The notes beneath the pieces were generated by a model that ran no database searches, was not told the DNA's origin, and saw only the letters and a list, made by a program, of their open reading frames with translations. Source: Bactericera cockerelli (taxonomy: Eukaryota > Arthropoda > Insecta > Hemiptera > Triozidae). From it: 64,000 bases of DNA. Shown here one piece after another: positions 24,201 through 36,829 of the stretch. Position 1 is the first letter of the stretch, and each line of letters begins with the position of its first letter. The position numbers and the translations under genes were made by a program. The stretch lies in NCBI GenBank assembly GCA_024516035.1, contig CM044961.1, forward strand, positions 30,896,195-30,960,194. The letters run 5' to 3'.

Positions 24201-27200
24201 ATCCGGGGGAAAAAAGGGAAAAAGAGGGGTGGAATTAAAAATTTAAAACAAAAAAAAGGGGTGAAAGAAAGTAAGAGGGTTTTGGGGAGCTGGCAGAAAA
24301 AATAACAGGGGGTTTGGGAAAATATAAAAATAGAAAAAAAGAAGGAAGAGTATAAGATTAAAAGGGAAAAACGAAAGAAGGGAGGGCCCCAAAAAAATGC
24401 AAAAATTAAAAGAAAAAAAAACTAAGTGGGAAAAAAGACAGGTAGTGGAGATAAAAAAAGGTTAGAAACAAAAAACAAACAAAGAAAAAAAAGGTTTAAA
24501 AATTAAAATTTTGGCTTTAAATTTGGGGATTAAAGGGGAATTCTTGTGTTAAACCCCGGGGAAAAAAATTTTTGGGGGTACTTCCGCCAAAAAGGGGTTT
24601 TTGGTTTTCCCCCGGGGTTCCCCCAAAATTGGTTTTTTTTTTTTTTTTTTTTTTTTTAAAGTTTTATTAGGAATAAAATAACATTTTTAAAAATTTAAAA
24701 AAGTCGAAGGAAAAAAAAAGGGGCAAAAAACAAAATGGGCCCCAAAATTTTTTAAAATTTTTAAAAAAAAAAAGAAATTAACAATTTAAATTTGTTCCAA
24801 AAAACCCGGGGGTTTTTGTGGGTTTTTAAAAATTTTACCCCAAAAAAACCTTTTTTGTTAAAGATTGGGCCCCAGGCCAAAATTTTGGAATTTTTTCGAA
24901 GTTAATTTTTCTTTTATAAACCCCTTTTTTTTTGGAAATTACCCAAAATTTTTTTTTCAACAAAAAAAACCCCCGAAAAATTTAAGGCTTTTTTTTTGAC
25001 CCCTTTTTTTGGAAAAAAAAGGGAAATTTTGTTGGAGATTTTTTTTTTTTTTTTAAATTTTAAAAATGGATTCCAAATTTCAAAGGGGGTTATTGTTCCC
25101 TTTTAAATTTTTAAATTTAAAACCGGGCCTTTTGGGTTGAAAAAAAACCAAATTTGGGGCGGTTTTTTTAATTCAAGCAGGGCTCCCCTTTGGGAAAAAT
25201 TTTTAAAATTTTTGTTTTTGTTTTTTTTCTTAAAATTGAAAATTTTACCTCAAATCCAAAAGAAAACTTCACCCACGCCTCTTCCCTTTTTTACCTTTTG
25301 GGTTCCCCCCCTTTCCTAACCCCCCCAATTTTTTATTTTCCTTTTATGTTTTTTTTTTTTCATTGGTTTTTTCCCCCCCAATTTTTTTTTCCCCCTTTCC
25401 CGGGGAGAAAAAAAGGGGGTACCAAATGGGAAACCTTTTTTCCCGGGGGGTAAGGATTAAAATTTTTGGCCCATGGGGATAAAGAAAAAAATAGGGTTTT
25501 AAAAAGATTTTGATTGGAATTTTTTTTTAAAGAAATTTCAAATTTAGTTTAACTAGTTTTTTTGGGAAAACTCCCAGTGATAAAATTTTTGAGACCCCGG
25601 GTGTTTCCCCCTTTCAAACGGGGAAATAAAGACGGAAAATTTTAAAAACAATTGGTTTTTACAAAGGTAATTCAAAAATTTTTTAAAATTTTTAATTTCC
25701 GGCCTTTTTGGTTTGTTAAAAATAAAAAAACCAACAAATTTCCGGCCGGGTTTTTTTTACAATTTGTAATTTTCAAAAATCGGACTTTAAAAACTTTTTC
25801 CTTATTCTAAAAATTTTTTGTTTTTTTTAATTTAAAATAAATAAAATTTTAAAAACTCAAGGAACCTACCCTTAGGGGTTTAAAAATTTCCCCCCCTCTG
25901 CCTTTAACTTCGAAAATTTTTGCCCCTGGGTCCCTTCCCCTTTAATCGCCCTCTTTTCCAATTTCCCTTTTAATTAAAAAAATCTTCTTTGTTTTCCCCT
26001 TAAATTTAATTTATTTTAAATGTTTTAAAAAACCTCCTTCCCGGAATTTTCCCCCCAAAAAAAGGGAAAAGAAAAAATAAAAAAAGGGGGGGGGAAAAAA
26101 AAAAGAAAAAATAAACCTTGTTTTTCAACCCTTTTTAACTTTTTGGGCCCCCGGGGCCCCCCCCCCCCCTATTCAAATTTTATATTTGGTTTGGAAAAGT
26201 AACTATGAAAAAAGAAAAAAAACCCGATTTTTTTAATTTTTAAAAAAAAAATTTGGGAACATAAAAATTTTGAAATTCCCCATAAAAGAAAAAAACCCGA
26301 TGAATTTTAAAAGGAAAATTTCTAAAAATTAATTTTTTAAGGTAAAAAAACAAAACTCATTTTTTAAAAATTTAAAGAAATGAAAATTAAAAACTCGAAA
26401 AACTTTCCCCAAACCCTTTTGTTTTATTTCCAAAGGGAAACTAAAAAAGAAAATTTCCATTTTTAAATAACGTACCAAAATTAAAAATTTTAAAAAAAAA
26501 AAAGTTTTTTTTTATTTATTTAAAAAAAATGCTCATTTTTTCCCCCTTGGTTTTTTAAAAAAGGTTTACTATTAGAGGAAAAATTTGTTTTGGCCAAAGG
26601 GGTTTCCAAAAAATATTTAAATAAGTGAACCCTTGTCCAAAATTTTTGTAATTCATTTTTAATTTTCCTTGTAAATCTTTACAACTTCTCAACCCTTTTT
26701 TAATTTCTTTCCCCCCTTTTTCCCTGGGGTTTTAAAAATTTTTTTTTTTTTTTTTTATTGGTCCCGTTCCCTTTTTTTTTTTTTAAAATTCCTTTTTAAT
26801 CCCCCAATTTTTTTCGTCCCCCCAGGAAAGGGGTTTTGTTTTGCTTGTTTTCATTTTCAATTTATAAACCCTTTGTGCTTTTCCCCAATTTGTTATAAAA
26901 AAAAACTTTCCCATTTCAATTAAAATAAAATTTTTGTAATGATTTTTAAAAAATAGCTTGATATTAAAAAAAACCAAAATTTTTAAAAGGAGTTTCTTTT
27001 TTTTTTAAGGCCTGTCTTTAATTTTAAAAAAATATTTTTTTACAGCGAGCCGGAAATTTCAAAAAGAAAAGGGGAAAAGGTTTTCATTTTTTCTTTTAAA
27101 TGTAAATTTAAGAAAACCCTTGTATTTACAAACCCTTAATAATATTTTTAAAGGTAATTTTTTCCCCTTAATTTAAATTTTTTCCAATAAAAGTAAAGGG

Positions 27201-27504
27201 GATTATTCGGGAGGTTATTTTTTTACCTAGAGTTTTAATTCCTTTGAAAATTCCCCAAAAAATTTTTTTTTTAAAATAAATTTCCCGTTTACAAAATTTG
27301 TTGGGTTTGGGGAAGGAAGGGGGGAAAATTTAATTTTTGGCAATTTCGTAATTTCAAATTTAAAAAAGACAAATTTTAAAAGAAAAGTCAATTTTATGTT
27401 TGCAGACGTATAATGACTAGCTGGTTAAACAGTGCTTTGTTGTCGCCAAGCTTTTTCGCCCATGGCTGTGACGTAGTGTTTGAAACTTCGAAACTCAATT
27501 AGAG

Positions 27505-27840
27505 AACAAATACTTCTAAGAATAGAGAGAGAAGGAGAGAGGAGGGGAGGGAGAGAGAGAGAGAGGGAGAGAATTGAGAAAAAGATTAGTGTAAAAGTAG
27601 GAGATAATATACATTTAAAAGGTAATGTTGAGAGTGAGACATGTGGAGGGAGAGAGAGGGGAGGAGAGGGTGAGAGATATAAGAGGGGAGGAGAGAGAGA
27701 GAGGAAGAGGAGGAGGAGAGAGAGGGGAGGGAGAGAGAGAGAAGAGTGGTCAAGATGAAGAGAGAGAGGAAAAAAGGGAGGGAGAGATAGGGGAGGAGAT
27801 AGAGAGAGGGTAGGAGAGAGAGAGAGAGAGAAGAGATAGC
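27505..27840. repeat. GA-rich microsatellite tract
   Basis: About 330 bp of plus-strand purine sequence made of GAGA and GGGA units. Confidence 0.85.
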
Positions 27841-28103
27841 ATCGTCACATGGGGCCTAACTTGAATTTTTAAGGAAGGACAATCTGTGACTGACAGTTTC
27901 TCACGATTCAAAAACTGACATTAATATATTTTATCAATACTAAATAATAATATCAATAAAATAACAATACTAGAAACGAATCAATTATAAAAATAATACT
28001 AAATCTATCAATAATAACAATACAAAAAATCAATAATAATAAAATATCAAGAATAAAAAATATCAATAATAACAATAGGTATCTGTCACGCCTTCTCGTT
28101 GTC

Positions 28104-28130
28104 TCAACTCACTCACTCACTCACTCACTT
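28104..28130. repeat. (ACTC)n microsatellite
   Basis: Six ACTC/CTCA tetranucleotides in a row. Confidence 0.85.
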
Positions 28131-28261
28131 CTGATGATATATCAATCAAGCTCACACGCACATTGTTCAAAGATGATAATGTCTGAAAATGTCTGAAAAA
28201 TTCAACGTCTAATGTATTTGAATGGGAGGGAGGGAAAGATGGAATTTTTTTTTAACATGGA

Positions 28262-28722
28262 AGAGAAAGAGATATAGAGGTAGATGCTAGTGAGAGTGTG
28301 AGAGATAGAGATAGATGGTAGGGAGAGTGAGAGAATGAGACAGAGTAGGAGGGAGTATAGAATGATGGAGGGAGAGTGAGTAGGGAGAGTGAGGAGTAGT
28401 GTGGAAGTGAGAGTAGATAGATGGTAGAGTGAGTAGGAGATGAGAGAGATAGAGATAGATGGTAGGGAGAAGTGGGAGGGAGAAATAGAGATAGATGGTA
28501 GGGAGAGTGACTGGGTAGGGAAGAGTGAGAGAGATAGAGATAGATGGTAGGGGAGAGTGAGTGCTAGGGAGAGTGAGAGAGATAGAGATAGATGGTAGGG
28601 AGAGTGAGTCTAGGGAAGTGAGAGAGATAGAGATAGATGGTAGGGAGAGTGAGAGAGATAGAGATAGATGGTAGGGAGAGTGAAGAGATAGAGATAGATG
28701 TAGGGAGAGTGAGAGAGATGAG
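28262..28722. repeat. purine-rich minisatellite, about 31 bp unit
   Basis: About twelve imperfect units of GAGATAGAGATAGATGGTAG plus GGAGAGTGAGA. Frames across it on the minus strand are periodic Ser/Leu artefacts. Confidence 0.85.
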
Positions 28723-29119
28723 TAAAAAAAAAGTAATAAGGCAGGGAAATCAACGCAAGAATGAGGATGTAAGAAAGAGAGGAAGACATATGTAGAGAAA
28801 GACAGAGAGAAATAAATAAATATAATAGTGATATTGGAGGAAAATATTTTTTTTTTAATGAATGAATTAATGAAAATAATAAATAAATTATTATTATTAT
28901 TATTAAACAACTCTTTATTAGAAGAACGTATTTAATAATTATATAGAAACAAATGATTTTAAAAAATAAAATACAGAAAAGACAAAATTAATATTAACAA
29001 AAAAAATTAACATTTAATTAAAGAGAGGTCTATAACAATCGAAGTCCTTGCCCCCTCTTTTGCCTACTCACATTAAAGCACTCATTTTTCCTCACGAGAA
29101 AAAGAAGAAGGAGATGATG
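28723..29119. other. AT-rich intergenic DNA
   Basis: Contains (ATT)n near 28885 and, at 29040-29100, a fragment resembling the inverted tail of family G (CTCATTTTTCCTCACGAG). No gene is recognised. Confidence 0.45.
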
Positions 29120-29215
29120 ATTTGATTGATTTTTGATTTGATTTTATTCTTTATTTAAATACAATTTTGAATTACATTATAATGACACCTCCTAAGATGA
29201 TTCTACCTTGTTGTA
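29120..29215 (-). mobile_element. retrotransposon-like tail R2
   Basis: On the minus strand AATCATCTTAGGAGGTGTCA leads to ATTCAAAATTGTA and a (AATCA)n-type tail. The same end occurs in direct orientation at 32515-32592. Confidence 0.55.
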
Positions 29216-29701
29216 AGAATAAGAAGAAGAAGATGATGATGATTTGATGAATAAGAAGAATAAGATGAAGAAGGAGAATAAGATGAAGAAGGAGAAGGAA
29301 GAGAAAGAAGATCTCACACAACCTGGCAATTTGCAGCGAAATTTTTTTGGCAGGCGTGCAGAATTTTTCAAAGTCTGTGCGATAGGGAACAAATGTTTGT
29401 GACAGATTTATGGATTTTTTTGAAGTGGAAAAGAGGGGGGGATGCAGGGAGGGAAATTGGGAGGCAGAAAAAAGATGTATAGATGAAATTAATAAAATAA
29501 TGGATGTGAAAGAGAAAAGAGACACACAGATATTGAGAGAGAAACAGATTTCTATGGAAGAGAGGGAGGAAGGAGCAAAAATAATTGAAAGGAAGGAGCG
29601 AGGAAAATATATAGGTACAGAAGAGGTGAGGGATGGCGAGAGAAAAAAATGAGAAGAGAGAGGAGAAAAGAGGATTCATTGAAAGGAGGGAAAGTCGGAA
29701 A

Positions 29702-29790
29702 TGCCAGCCTCCGTAGCGTAACGGATGTGACAACTGCCCGTAGACACAACCTGGGTTTGATTCCCGGTTGAGGTAAACTTTTCACAAAGA
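29702..29790 (+). mobile_element. tRNA-derived SINE, family D
   Basis: CCTCCGTAGCGTAACGGATG (box A region) and GGTTTGATTCCC (box B), then AGGTAAACTTTTCAC. An inverted relative lies at 35845-35962. Confidence 0.65.
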
Positions 29791-30324
29791 AACACGGGCT
29801 ATGCCCATTAATTTGTTAAAATAAAAAAAGAAAATTCTGTTCCGTGAAATCACATCAGGCTGGCATCAGGCTGACAAGTAGGTTTGGTAAAAGGCAAAGT
29901 GAAAGAAGAACAATGAAGAGAGGGAAAGGGAGTAATAGAACTATTTGAGGGGAAGGAGATACAAAAATAGAAATAGAATACAGGGAGGAAAGTGAAAAAT
30001 TTAATGTTTTAATAAATCTATACTTATAATTATATATAATTTTTTTTTTTTTTTAATTAATGCTTTATTTAGTTTTTACAAATAGAATATCTCGTCCATT
30101 TTTTTATCGTCCATTAGTTTAACATACATATGATAAAATTATTATAACTATAAAAAAAATCCAAGCATTGGGTGGGATCCGGATCCATTGTTGTACATAG
30201 AGCATTAGGATTTGGATAGTAAAGGTGTGTTTTGATAGTTTCCGATCTCTAAATCATTATTATTAAAAGTTAAGATTAAAATTAAAAGGTAAGTTGGGAT
30301 ATAAATACTGCATTGGGAGGGATT
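29791..30324. other. intergenic DNA
   Basis: Purine-rich at 29890-29990, then AT-rich. No gene is recognised. Confidence 0.4.
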
Positions 30325-30549
30325 GAGAGAGAGAGAGAGAGAAGGAAGTGAGTATGCAGAGGGGGGGGGAGAAGGAAGGGGAGAAGACTGAGAGAGATGA
30401 AAGAAAGGGGAGAAGACTGAGAGAGAGAGGAGGGGAGAAGGAAAAATAATGAAACTGAGAGAGAGAGAGAGAGAAAAGGAAGGGTAGGAGACCAAGAGGG
30501 AGAGAAGGAAGGGTCGGAGAATGAGAAAGGAGATGATAGAGAGGAAGAA

Positions 30550-30580
<31 letters not shown>

Positions 30581-30620
30581 GAGAGAAAGAAAGAGACTGA
30601 GAGAGAGAGAAGGTGGGGAG
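30325..30620. repeat. GA-rich minisatellite
   Basis: Purine sequence with approximate repeats of AGGGGAGAAGACTGAGAGAG. Confidence 0.85.
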
Positions 30621-30877
30621 ATATGGATGAGTTCAAACAATATCAAAAGCTCTAATTCAATTGCGTTTCTATAGAATGATGAACAATGTATATGAACTAT
30701 GAATATTTAACAAAACAATATAATATTACAATAAACTATAGAAATTTATATAATACAATTTGAATGCAAATTATGCCTACACAGAATTTTTACCTTCTAT
30801 TACCTATTAAAGATATAAAAAGTATTGTTTCATATGCTGAATGTATTGCAGGGCCTTGTACAAAAATGGGGTATTAC

Positions 30878-31581
30878 TAGGGTGACTAGATTTTTTTGAA
30901 GCCAAAGCGGGACGCGGCCCGTTAGGGGGGGGGGGGGGTAGGAGTTTCTGGTGTGAAAAGTTATAAATAGTCTATTTAACAGTGTAGACTAGCTCCCCAT
31001 GGCTGAATGGTCACTGCACTAGTCTTGTACGCGGGAGACCAGGGTTCAAATTCTGGCGGGGGCAATAACTTGTCACCGTGTATTGGATGTTTTCGGGGGT
31101 CACTCAGCCTTGTGAGGACATAGAGTAGCTATAGAGGTATTGTCTATAGCGACCCAGTCACCCAATGTCAGCATGTAGGTAAAAATGGGATTAATGAGAT
31201 TTGAAATTTTTAATAAAAAAAATAAGAAGAGAAAAAACATTTTTTTTTTGTTAGTTTTTTTCGAAACGTTCGCTTTTTGGGCGCGCTCCTGGCGGTGCAC
31301 TGGTACCCACCACAAAAATCAATAGACGAAATTACGCTACGTGTGTAACTGTGTATTGTGTGTTTGGACCTACATTGAAAAAAGAAGAAAGAATACTAGC
31401 TTACGAAGTACGCTCGATCTTCGTTAGGTAATTATTAAATATTTCTTTATAATAAGATAAGGAAAGTAAAAAGCGGGACATTTTTATGATTTTGGTCAAA
31501 AGCGGGACATTTTAGCGTCCCGAAGAGATCGCTCGGGACAGCGGGACAAACAGCTCCAAAGCGGGACGTATGGTCACCCTA
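30878..31581. mobile_element. non-autonomous hAT-like element
   Basis: Terminal inverted repeat TAGGGTGAC(T/C)A is flanked on both sides by the identical 8-bp duplication GGTATTAC (30870-30877 and 31582-31589), the hAT target size. Subterminal GCGGGAC motifs occur several times near both ends, also typical of hAT. No transposase is encoded. A family E SINE sits inside (30988-31165). Confidence 0.75.
30988..31165 (+). mobile_element. tRNA-derived SINE, family E, nested in hAT-like element
   Basis: CCATGGCTGAATGGTCACTG (box A region), GGTTCAAATTC (box B), then GGGGGCAATAACTTGTCACC and GAGGTATTGTCTATAGCGAC. Related copies are at 44728-44890. Confidence 0.75.
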
Positions 31582-31589
31582 GGTATTAC

Positions 31590-32514
31590 CCGCTAAAATA
31601 GAACTAAATAGACCTGGCGTACACTGCCCTGTGTAATCTTTAATCGATACCTATTATTTTTTTTGTGAAACACCATTATAAAAATTATACTATCTTCATA
31701 TAAAAAAAAACGTCATACTAAATTAGTGAGGTACCCTTTATTGATATTTCATGTACCTATAACAATAAATAAATGCATAAAATAACAATATAAAATATGT
31801 GTGCTAAAAATTTAATTTATATTCAAATCGAAAAAGTTTTTTCAACGCCAGAGGTGTTGAAAGCGTTACATTTTTTAAAAGTTTGTACTTTTTCTATTAT
31901 TTTCACCCCATGCTTGGGTGAGGGTTCACACTCATTTTTACACACTCTTTTACACTCTCTTGTTCTACGTTTATTGTAGAGAACATAATGGTTCACACTA
32001 ATTTTTACTTACTCTTTTACATTCTCTTGTTCTACTTTTATTGTAGAGAACATAATTATGGTTCACACTCATTTTTACATACTCTTTTACACACTCTTGT
32101 TCTACGATCACTGTAGATATATGAGAACATATTGCATGTAATAGGGTACACGTTAGCAAACGCAAATGTGGAATTAAGAGTGCCAAAACCCACCAACCTC
32201 AACCCTGACTAACCCCAAGTAGGTTTGGGTAAGACAAATTGTACGAAAAAAGGGATTGTAGAGAACTTATTTTAACGAAATTCTATTCTAAAGAACTATT
32301 GATTTTTAATTATTAAAGAACACACAAGCTTCCCTGTATTCATTATCCTTTCTCTGCTTCTTTCCCATACCTTCCTCCCTCTCTCTCTATCTAGTCCTCT
32401 GTTTCTCTCATCCTCTCTCTCAAAATACCTCTCTCTATGGGTATTCTTTCCACTTTTTCTCTCCCTAGCTATCTCCCACTCAATAACAAATAAGAGGAGC
32501 CCACCTCCACGATA
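31590..32514. other. intergenic DNA
   Basis: A phrase ending ACTCTCTTGTTCTACTTTTA, starting with GGTTCACACTCATTTTTACA, is repeated three times at 31922-32110 with a period near 66. A CT-rich stretch follows at 32350-32470. No gene is recognised. Confidence 0.5.
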
Positions 32515-32592
32515 AGGTGGAATCATCTTAGGAGGTGTCATATAATGTAATTCAAAATTGTAAAGAATAAAATCAAATCAAATCAAAACCTC
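32515..32592 (+). mobile_element. retrotransposon-like tail R2
   Basis: AATCATCTTAGGAGGTGTCA, ATTCAAAATTGTA, AAGAATAAAATCAAATCAAA. The same 3' end as 29120-29215 in opposite orientation, here ending in a pentamer tail. Confidence 0.55.
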
Positions 32593-32639
32593 TCTCCATC
32601 TCTCTTTCTCTCTCTAAAGTAAAAGTTTAAGTCATCATA

Positions 32640-32778
32640 TTTGTGTTAATCACTTTCGTGATATCACAACTATACTCAAACTCGCTTTACTTAATCTACG
32701 CTGAAATCGGGACTTGAACCACCGACCTCCAGGTAACAAGTCCGCCGCCTTATCGATCAAGATACTGAGTACTGAAGT
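32640..32778 (-). mobile_element. tRNA-derived SINE, family A
   Basis: Inverted copy. The tail GTGTTAATCACTTTCGTGAT, box B as GGGACTTGAACCACC, and head complementary to TCGATAAGGCGGCGGACTTG. Confidence 0.75.
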
Positions 32779-32779
32779 C

Positions 32780-33060
32780 GGTGTCTCTCTCTATATCTCT
32801 CTTATTCTCTCTATATCTCTCTTATCCTTTCTATATCTCTCTTATCCTCTCTATATCTCTCTTATTCTCTCTATATCTTTCTTGTCCTTTCTATATCTCT
32901 CTTATCCTCTCTATAATATCTCTCTTATTCTCTCTATATCTCTATTATTCTCTGTCTCTCTCTTACTCTCTCTCTCTTTCTCTCTCTCTCTTTCTTTCTC
33001 TCTCTTTCTCTCTCTCATTCTCTCTCTCTCTCTCGCTCTCTCTTACTCTCTCTCTTATTC
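32780..33060. repeat. TC-rich minisatellite, about 20 bp unit
   Basis: Units of TCTCTCTATATCTCTCTTAT change to plain (TC)n. Confidence 0.85.
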
Positions 33061-33171
33061 ATCTCACTTTATTTGCACAGAGACGAGAACTAAACCCTTC
33101 TCAAACCACACGGAGGTTAACCACATGTCTATCCAGGACAGAAGCTTTCAGCAGCGTAACTTATTCAGAGT

Positions 33172-33235
33172 GATGGGGAGGAAGTGAAGGGGAGGAAGTG
33201 ATGGGGAGGAAGTGATGGGGAGGAAGTGAGGGGTA
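33172..33235. repeat. 15-bp tandem repeat
   Basis: Four units of GATGGGGAGGAAGTG. Purine-rich DNA continues to 33400. Confidence 0.85.
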
Positions 33236-33469
33236 AAGAGGGGGTGGGTTGCTGAGGAGGGAGAGAGGGCGGAGAGATGAAAGATGGGGAAGGTAGCAAG
33301 ATGTGGATGGGGAAGGAAACTTTGGATGGGAAGACAGATTGGATGGGGAATGAAAGGTTGGGTAGGGAAGATTGGATGGGACGGAAGGAAAGTTTGGGGA
33401 GAATTGAATTGAATATATTTCTTTATTATACAATAAGTTAAGTAACATACAATAATCTCCTAAGCTAAT

Positions 33470-33686
33470 GTGAGAGAGAGAGGGAGAGGGAGAGGGAGAA
33501 GAAAAGGGAGAAAGAGAGACAGAAAGAAATAGAGAGAGAGAGAGCAAGAAGAGAGAGGAGGAGAGAGAGAGGAGAGAGAGAAACACAGAAAGATATAACT
33601 AAAGTATGAAGTAGAGAAAATAATTGAAGAATATAAATATAAAAAAAAATTAAAAAAAAGTACCAAAGAGATACTTACAGAAAGTT

Positions 33687-33722
<36 letters not shown>

Positions 33723-33934
33723 GCAAGGAGAAATGATTAAAACTAGGATTAAGGAATAGAAAATGAGAGACAGAAAGGAAAAAGTAGATAGAAAATTAAA
33801 AGAGAGAGAGAAAAAAAAGAGAGACAGAAAGAAATAGAAAGAGAGAGAGAAAGAGAACTAAAGAATGAAGTAGAGAATAATAATTGAAGAATATAAAAAA
33901 TTGAAAAAAAAGTACCAAAGAGATACTTACAGAA

Positions 33935-33978
<44 letters not shown>

Positions 33979-34085
33979 GAGGCAAGGAGAAATGATTAAA
34001 ACTAGGATTAAGGAATAGAAAATGAGAGACAGAAAGGAGAAAGAAGATAGAGAAAGAACTCAAGAGAGAAAGAGAGAGAGAGGAG
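33470..34085. repeat. GA tract with a 259-bp direct duplication
   Basis: The segment starting AACTAAAG at 33597 recurs at 33856, including TACCAAAGAGATACTTACAG and AATGATTAAAACTAGGATTA, with GA runs of different length between. The high similarity indicates a recent tandem duplication. Confidence 0.8.
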
Positions 34086-34454
34086 AGGGTTTTTGCTTAT
34101 ACGGTTAATGCTAAGTATCTTTTTGGCAAGAATATCTTCTGTTTCTCTCTCTCTACGAAAAATGGCAGGGCTGAATCCCATGGGGGGAAGAGCATTTAAG
34201 GCCAAATGACAAAACAGAAGCAAATGTAAGGTCTTTTCTTCACAAAACAGAACAATCTTTTGTGTTGTGTTGTAAAAAAAAAGGTTGTGTTGTACCGCAT
34301 TTTATAAATGAGGTACAACACAACCCATAACAAATAGGGTAATAGTACCTCATAAACTCACAATATTTAATGTAGGTATATTATGTAAAATTAAAATAAA
34401 TAAAGAGTATTTTGTTTAAAAAAAAATCCTGCCTTAAAACACATCTAGATCATC

Positions 34455-34650
34455 AGAGTACAAATCTGGATATAAGAGAACGATTTTCTCTTATATCCAG
34501 GTCAAATTTTCTTCTCTAAAACAACATCTAATAGAACCTGGATATAAGGGGAAAAATCTAAAATAACCTCTAATAGAATCTGGATATAAGGGGAAAAATC
34601 TAAAATAACCTCCAATAGAACCTGGATGTAAGGGGAAAAATCCCTTGAGT
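34455..34650. repeat. 42-bp tandem repeat
   Basis: CTGGATATAAGGGGAAAAAT recurs at 34540, 34582 and 34624 (42-bp period), with a further inverted TCTTATATCCAG near 34490. The periodic open minus frame follows from a unit divisible by three. Confidence 0.85.
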
Positions 34651-34663
34651 TCTCTTAACAATG

Positions 34664-34790
34664 TGATCGTAGTCAAGAGGTTAAGGCTCTAGTCTGGTAA
34701 TCCAGGTAGCGTAGAGATAGGTGGTAGAAAATGCTTGAAGCATTAACCTCGTCTGGTGGTTACTATCCAATAATTATTATTATCATTTTT
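34664..34790 (+). mobile_element. tRNA-SINE family C, internally deleted
   Basis: AAGGCTCTAGTCTGGTAATC passes straight to GGTGGTAGAAAATGCTTGAA. The box B region and the central body are missing compared with 36538-36715. Confidence 0.65.
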
Positions 34791-35044
34791 ATCTTATATC
34801 ATCATTCAACTGCATTTACCTTTTGCTCAAGTAGGTATAGTTTATAGAAAAAAATATATAAATAAGAATAAGGTATAGTTTACCTATAGCTAATTAGAGA
34901 CACGTATTTCTGTAAAACATAATTAAAAAATAAAAATAAATAAATAAATGTGTATCTTTGTGTTATTATATCACAATTTTAGTGGGTAGAGCAGAATTAT
35001 AGGACTTTTCCCTATCTTTAAAATCCCAACATCTTCTTTTTTCC
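34791..35044. other. AT-rich intergenic DNA
   Basis: The phrase TGTGTTATTATATCA with TAGNNCAGAATTATA also occurs near 11320-11365, so an unclassified repeat may be present. Confidence 0.35.
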
Positions 35045-35235
35045 TTTAATTCCGCCACTGGTCGCTGCTAACATTGAAGCAGCTACTCATTTTTCCTCAC
35101 GAGGTATGAGTGGACCCCGAACACCCAAGTACATATTATGTATCTGAAAAAATCCTGCCCCGTTGGCGATCGAACCCAGGTCACCGTGCGTAAAATATAA
35201 TTACTACACATTCTGCATGATTTCGCCAGCAATAT
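35045..35235 (-). mobile_element. tRNA-derived SINE, family G
   Basis: Inverted: tail CTACTCATTTTTCCTCACGA, GGACCCCGAACACCCAAGTA, then box B as GATCGAACCCAGGTCACC. Matches 51612-51815. Confidence 0.7.
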
Positions 35236-35464
35236 AAAATCCCCTCCCCCACAACTCTCTTGGCTATACGCCCTCATCACTACGACCCTGGGAAATAGAA
35301 AATCTGCATGAGAGCTGATGACACTTGGCTTGGAAAAGCTGTGGCATTTGTTTATTTATATTGTAGGAGACAATCTCTATTTACAGGGAAATGTTTAAAA
35401 TGCAGATAATTTTCTGAGATGGAAAAGGTGGAGCTGCTGGATGAGAACTATGAAGATGTAGAGG

Positions 35465-35770
35465 AAGAGGAGATGGGAGGGAGGGAGGGAGAGAGAGAGA
35501 GAGAGAAAGAGGAGATGGGAGGGAGAGAGATTGAAAGGAGGGGAGACAAAAAGAGAGAAAGGGAGAAAGGAAGAAGGAGAGAGAGACAGAGAGAGGGAAT
35601 GTTAGAGAGATTGAAAAGAGAGGGAGACAAAAAGACAGGAAGGGGGAGAGAGGAAGAGGAGAAGGAAGAAAGAGAAACAGAGAGATAGAGATTGAAAAGA
35701 GAGGGAGACAAAAAGAGAAAAAGAAGGAGAGAGGAAGAGGAGAAGGAAGAAGGAGAGAGAGATTGAGTGT
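35465..35770. repeat. GA-rich minisatellite
   Basis: The purine phrase GAGATTGAAAAGAGAGGGAG with ACAAAAAG recurs three times or more, with spacings near 80-90 bp. Confidence 0.8.
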
Positions 35771-35844
35771 AAAGAGAGGATTGGGAGAGGAGCAGGAGAG
35801 AGAAAATTAGAAAAAAATAATTGAATGGAAGATATGATCTAATT

Positions 35845-35962
35845 AGATCTGTTGTGACCACTTGAGTTTTCTGTGCAAAAAGTCTACTACAACCGGGAAT
35901 CGAACTCGGGATCTCTGGACTACGAGCAGTAGTCACAACCGTTACGTCACGGAGGCTTGCAA
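35845..35962 (-). mobile_element. tRNA-derived SINE, family D
   Basis: Inverted copy with CAACCGGGAATCGAACTCGG (box B) and CCGTTACGTCACGGAGGC (head). Compare 29702-29790. Confidence 0.65.
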
Positions 35963-36537
35963 GAAGAGAAGAATGGTGAGATGAAACAGGAATAGAAGGT
36001 AGAAAAAGAAGAACCATGCAGACACCCATGTGTTAATGCTGCATATCAGATGTTATTTCCATGTCTTTCCCAGTTAATTCCAATTATGTTAATCGCATGT
36101 TGAATCTTAGCACAAACAAAGGCGTGAATTCTGTTCCAACACAACAGAATAGCTTCACGTGTTAAACAGATGTATTTGGCGTGTCATTTCCATGAAAACA
36201 TATTGTACTTGATGGTGGAATTTACAGAGTAAATTCTGTGCATATACAAAGGGGTTGCAGAAATCCAGGAACAAAAAAAAATCATCCCTTTTCTTGACGT
36301 TTTAATCGTATTTGCATTTTCGCAAACAGATGAAAATGCTGATTAGAGGTAAACAGGGAAATACTCGCGTTGGGGATATGAGTTTTTACTGTGGAAAAAA
36401 GGAACAAATCCGCTCTGGAAATTTGAAATAAATTTGAACCTTTGTTTGTTTTTGTTATTTCTTTTTTTTTTTTGCAGTGCAAGTGTACTGGTTTAAGGGC
36501 CGAATTATGAAACAGGATTAGATTAATTTAATCGTTT
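35963..36537. other. intergenic DNA
   Basis: No repeat or coding frame recognised. Confidence 0.45.
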
Positions 36538-36715
36538 AACACGTCCACAGTCAAGTGGTTAAGGCGCTAGTCTGGTAATTCAGGTAGCGTAGGGATCCGT
36601 TGGTTCGAATCCCACCCAGTGCATGAATCTTTCTACATTAATTATTTGAGTTTGTGACCACATAATAATAACACAATAACACTCTGAGGGTTGGTGGTAG
36701 AAAATGCTTAACTCA
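36538..36715 (+). mobile_element. tRNA-derived SINE, family C
   Basis: CAAGTGGTTAAGGCGCTAGT (box A region), GGTTCGAATCCCACCCAGTG (box B), GTTTGTGACCACATAATAAT and GGTGGTAGAAAATGCTTAA. Confidence 0.8.
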
Positions 36716-36829
36716 TTTTTTAACTCATGTTGAATTTTTCAGAGTGACTGTAATAATTCAACAATTATTATAAATGATACTTAATTCTGCCATGACAAAA
36801 AAACATAATAAACAATAAATAATTGTGCT

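Noticed and set aside
28287..28910. 207-codon minus frame
   Set aside because: Periodic translation of the 31-bp minisatellite.
34491..34676. Minus frame with a 14-residue repeat
   Set aside because: The 42-bp repeat is divisible by three. No other coding evidence.
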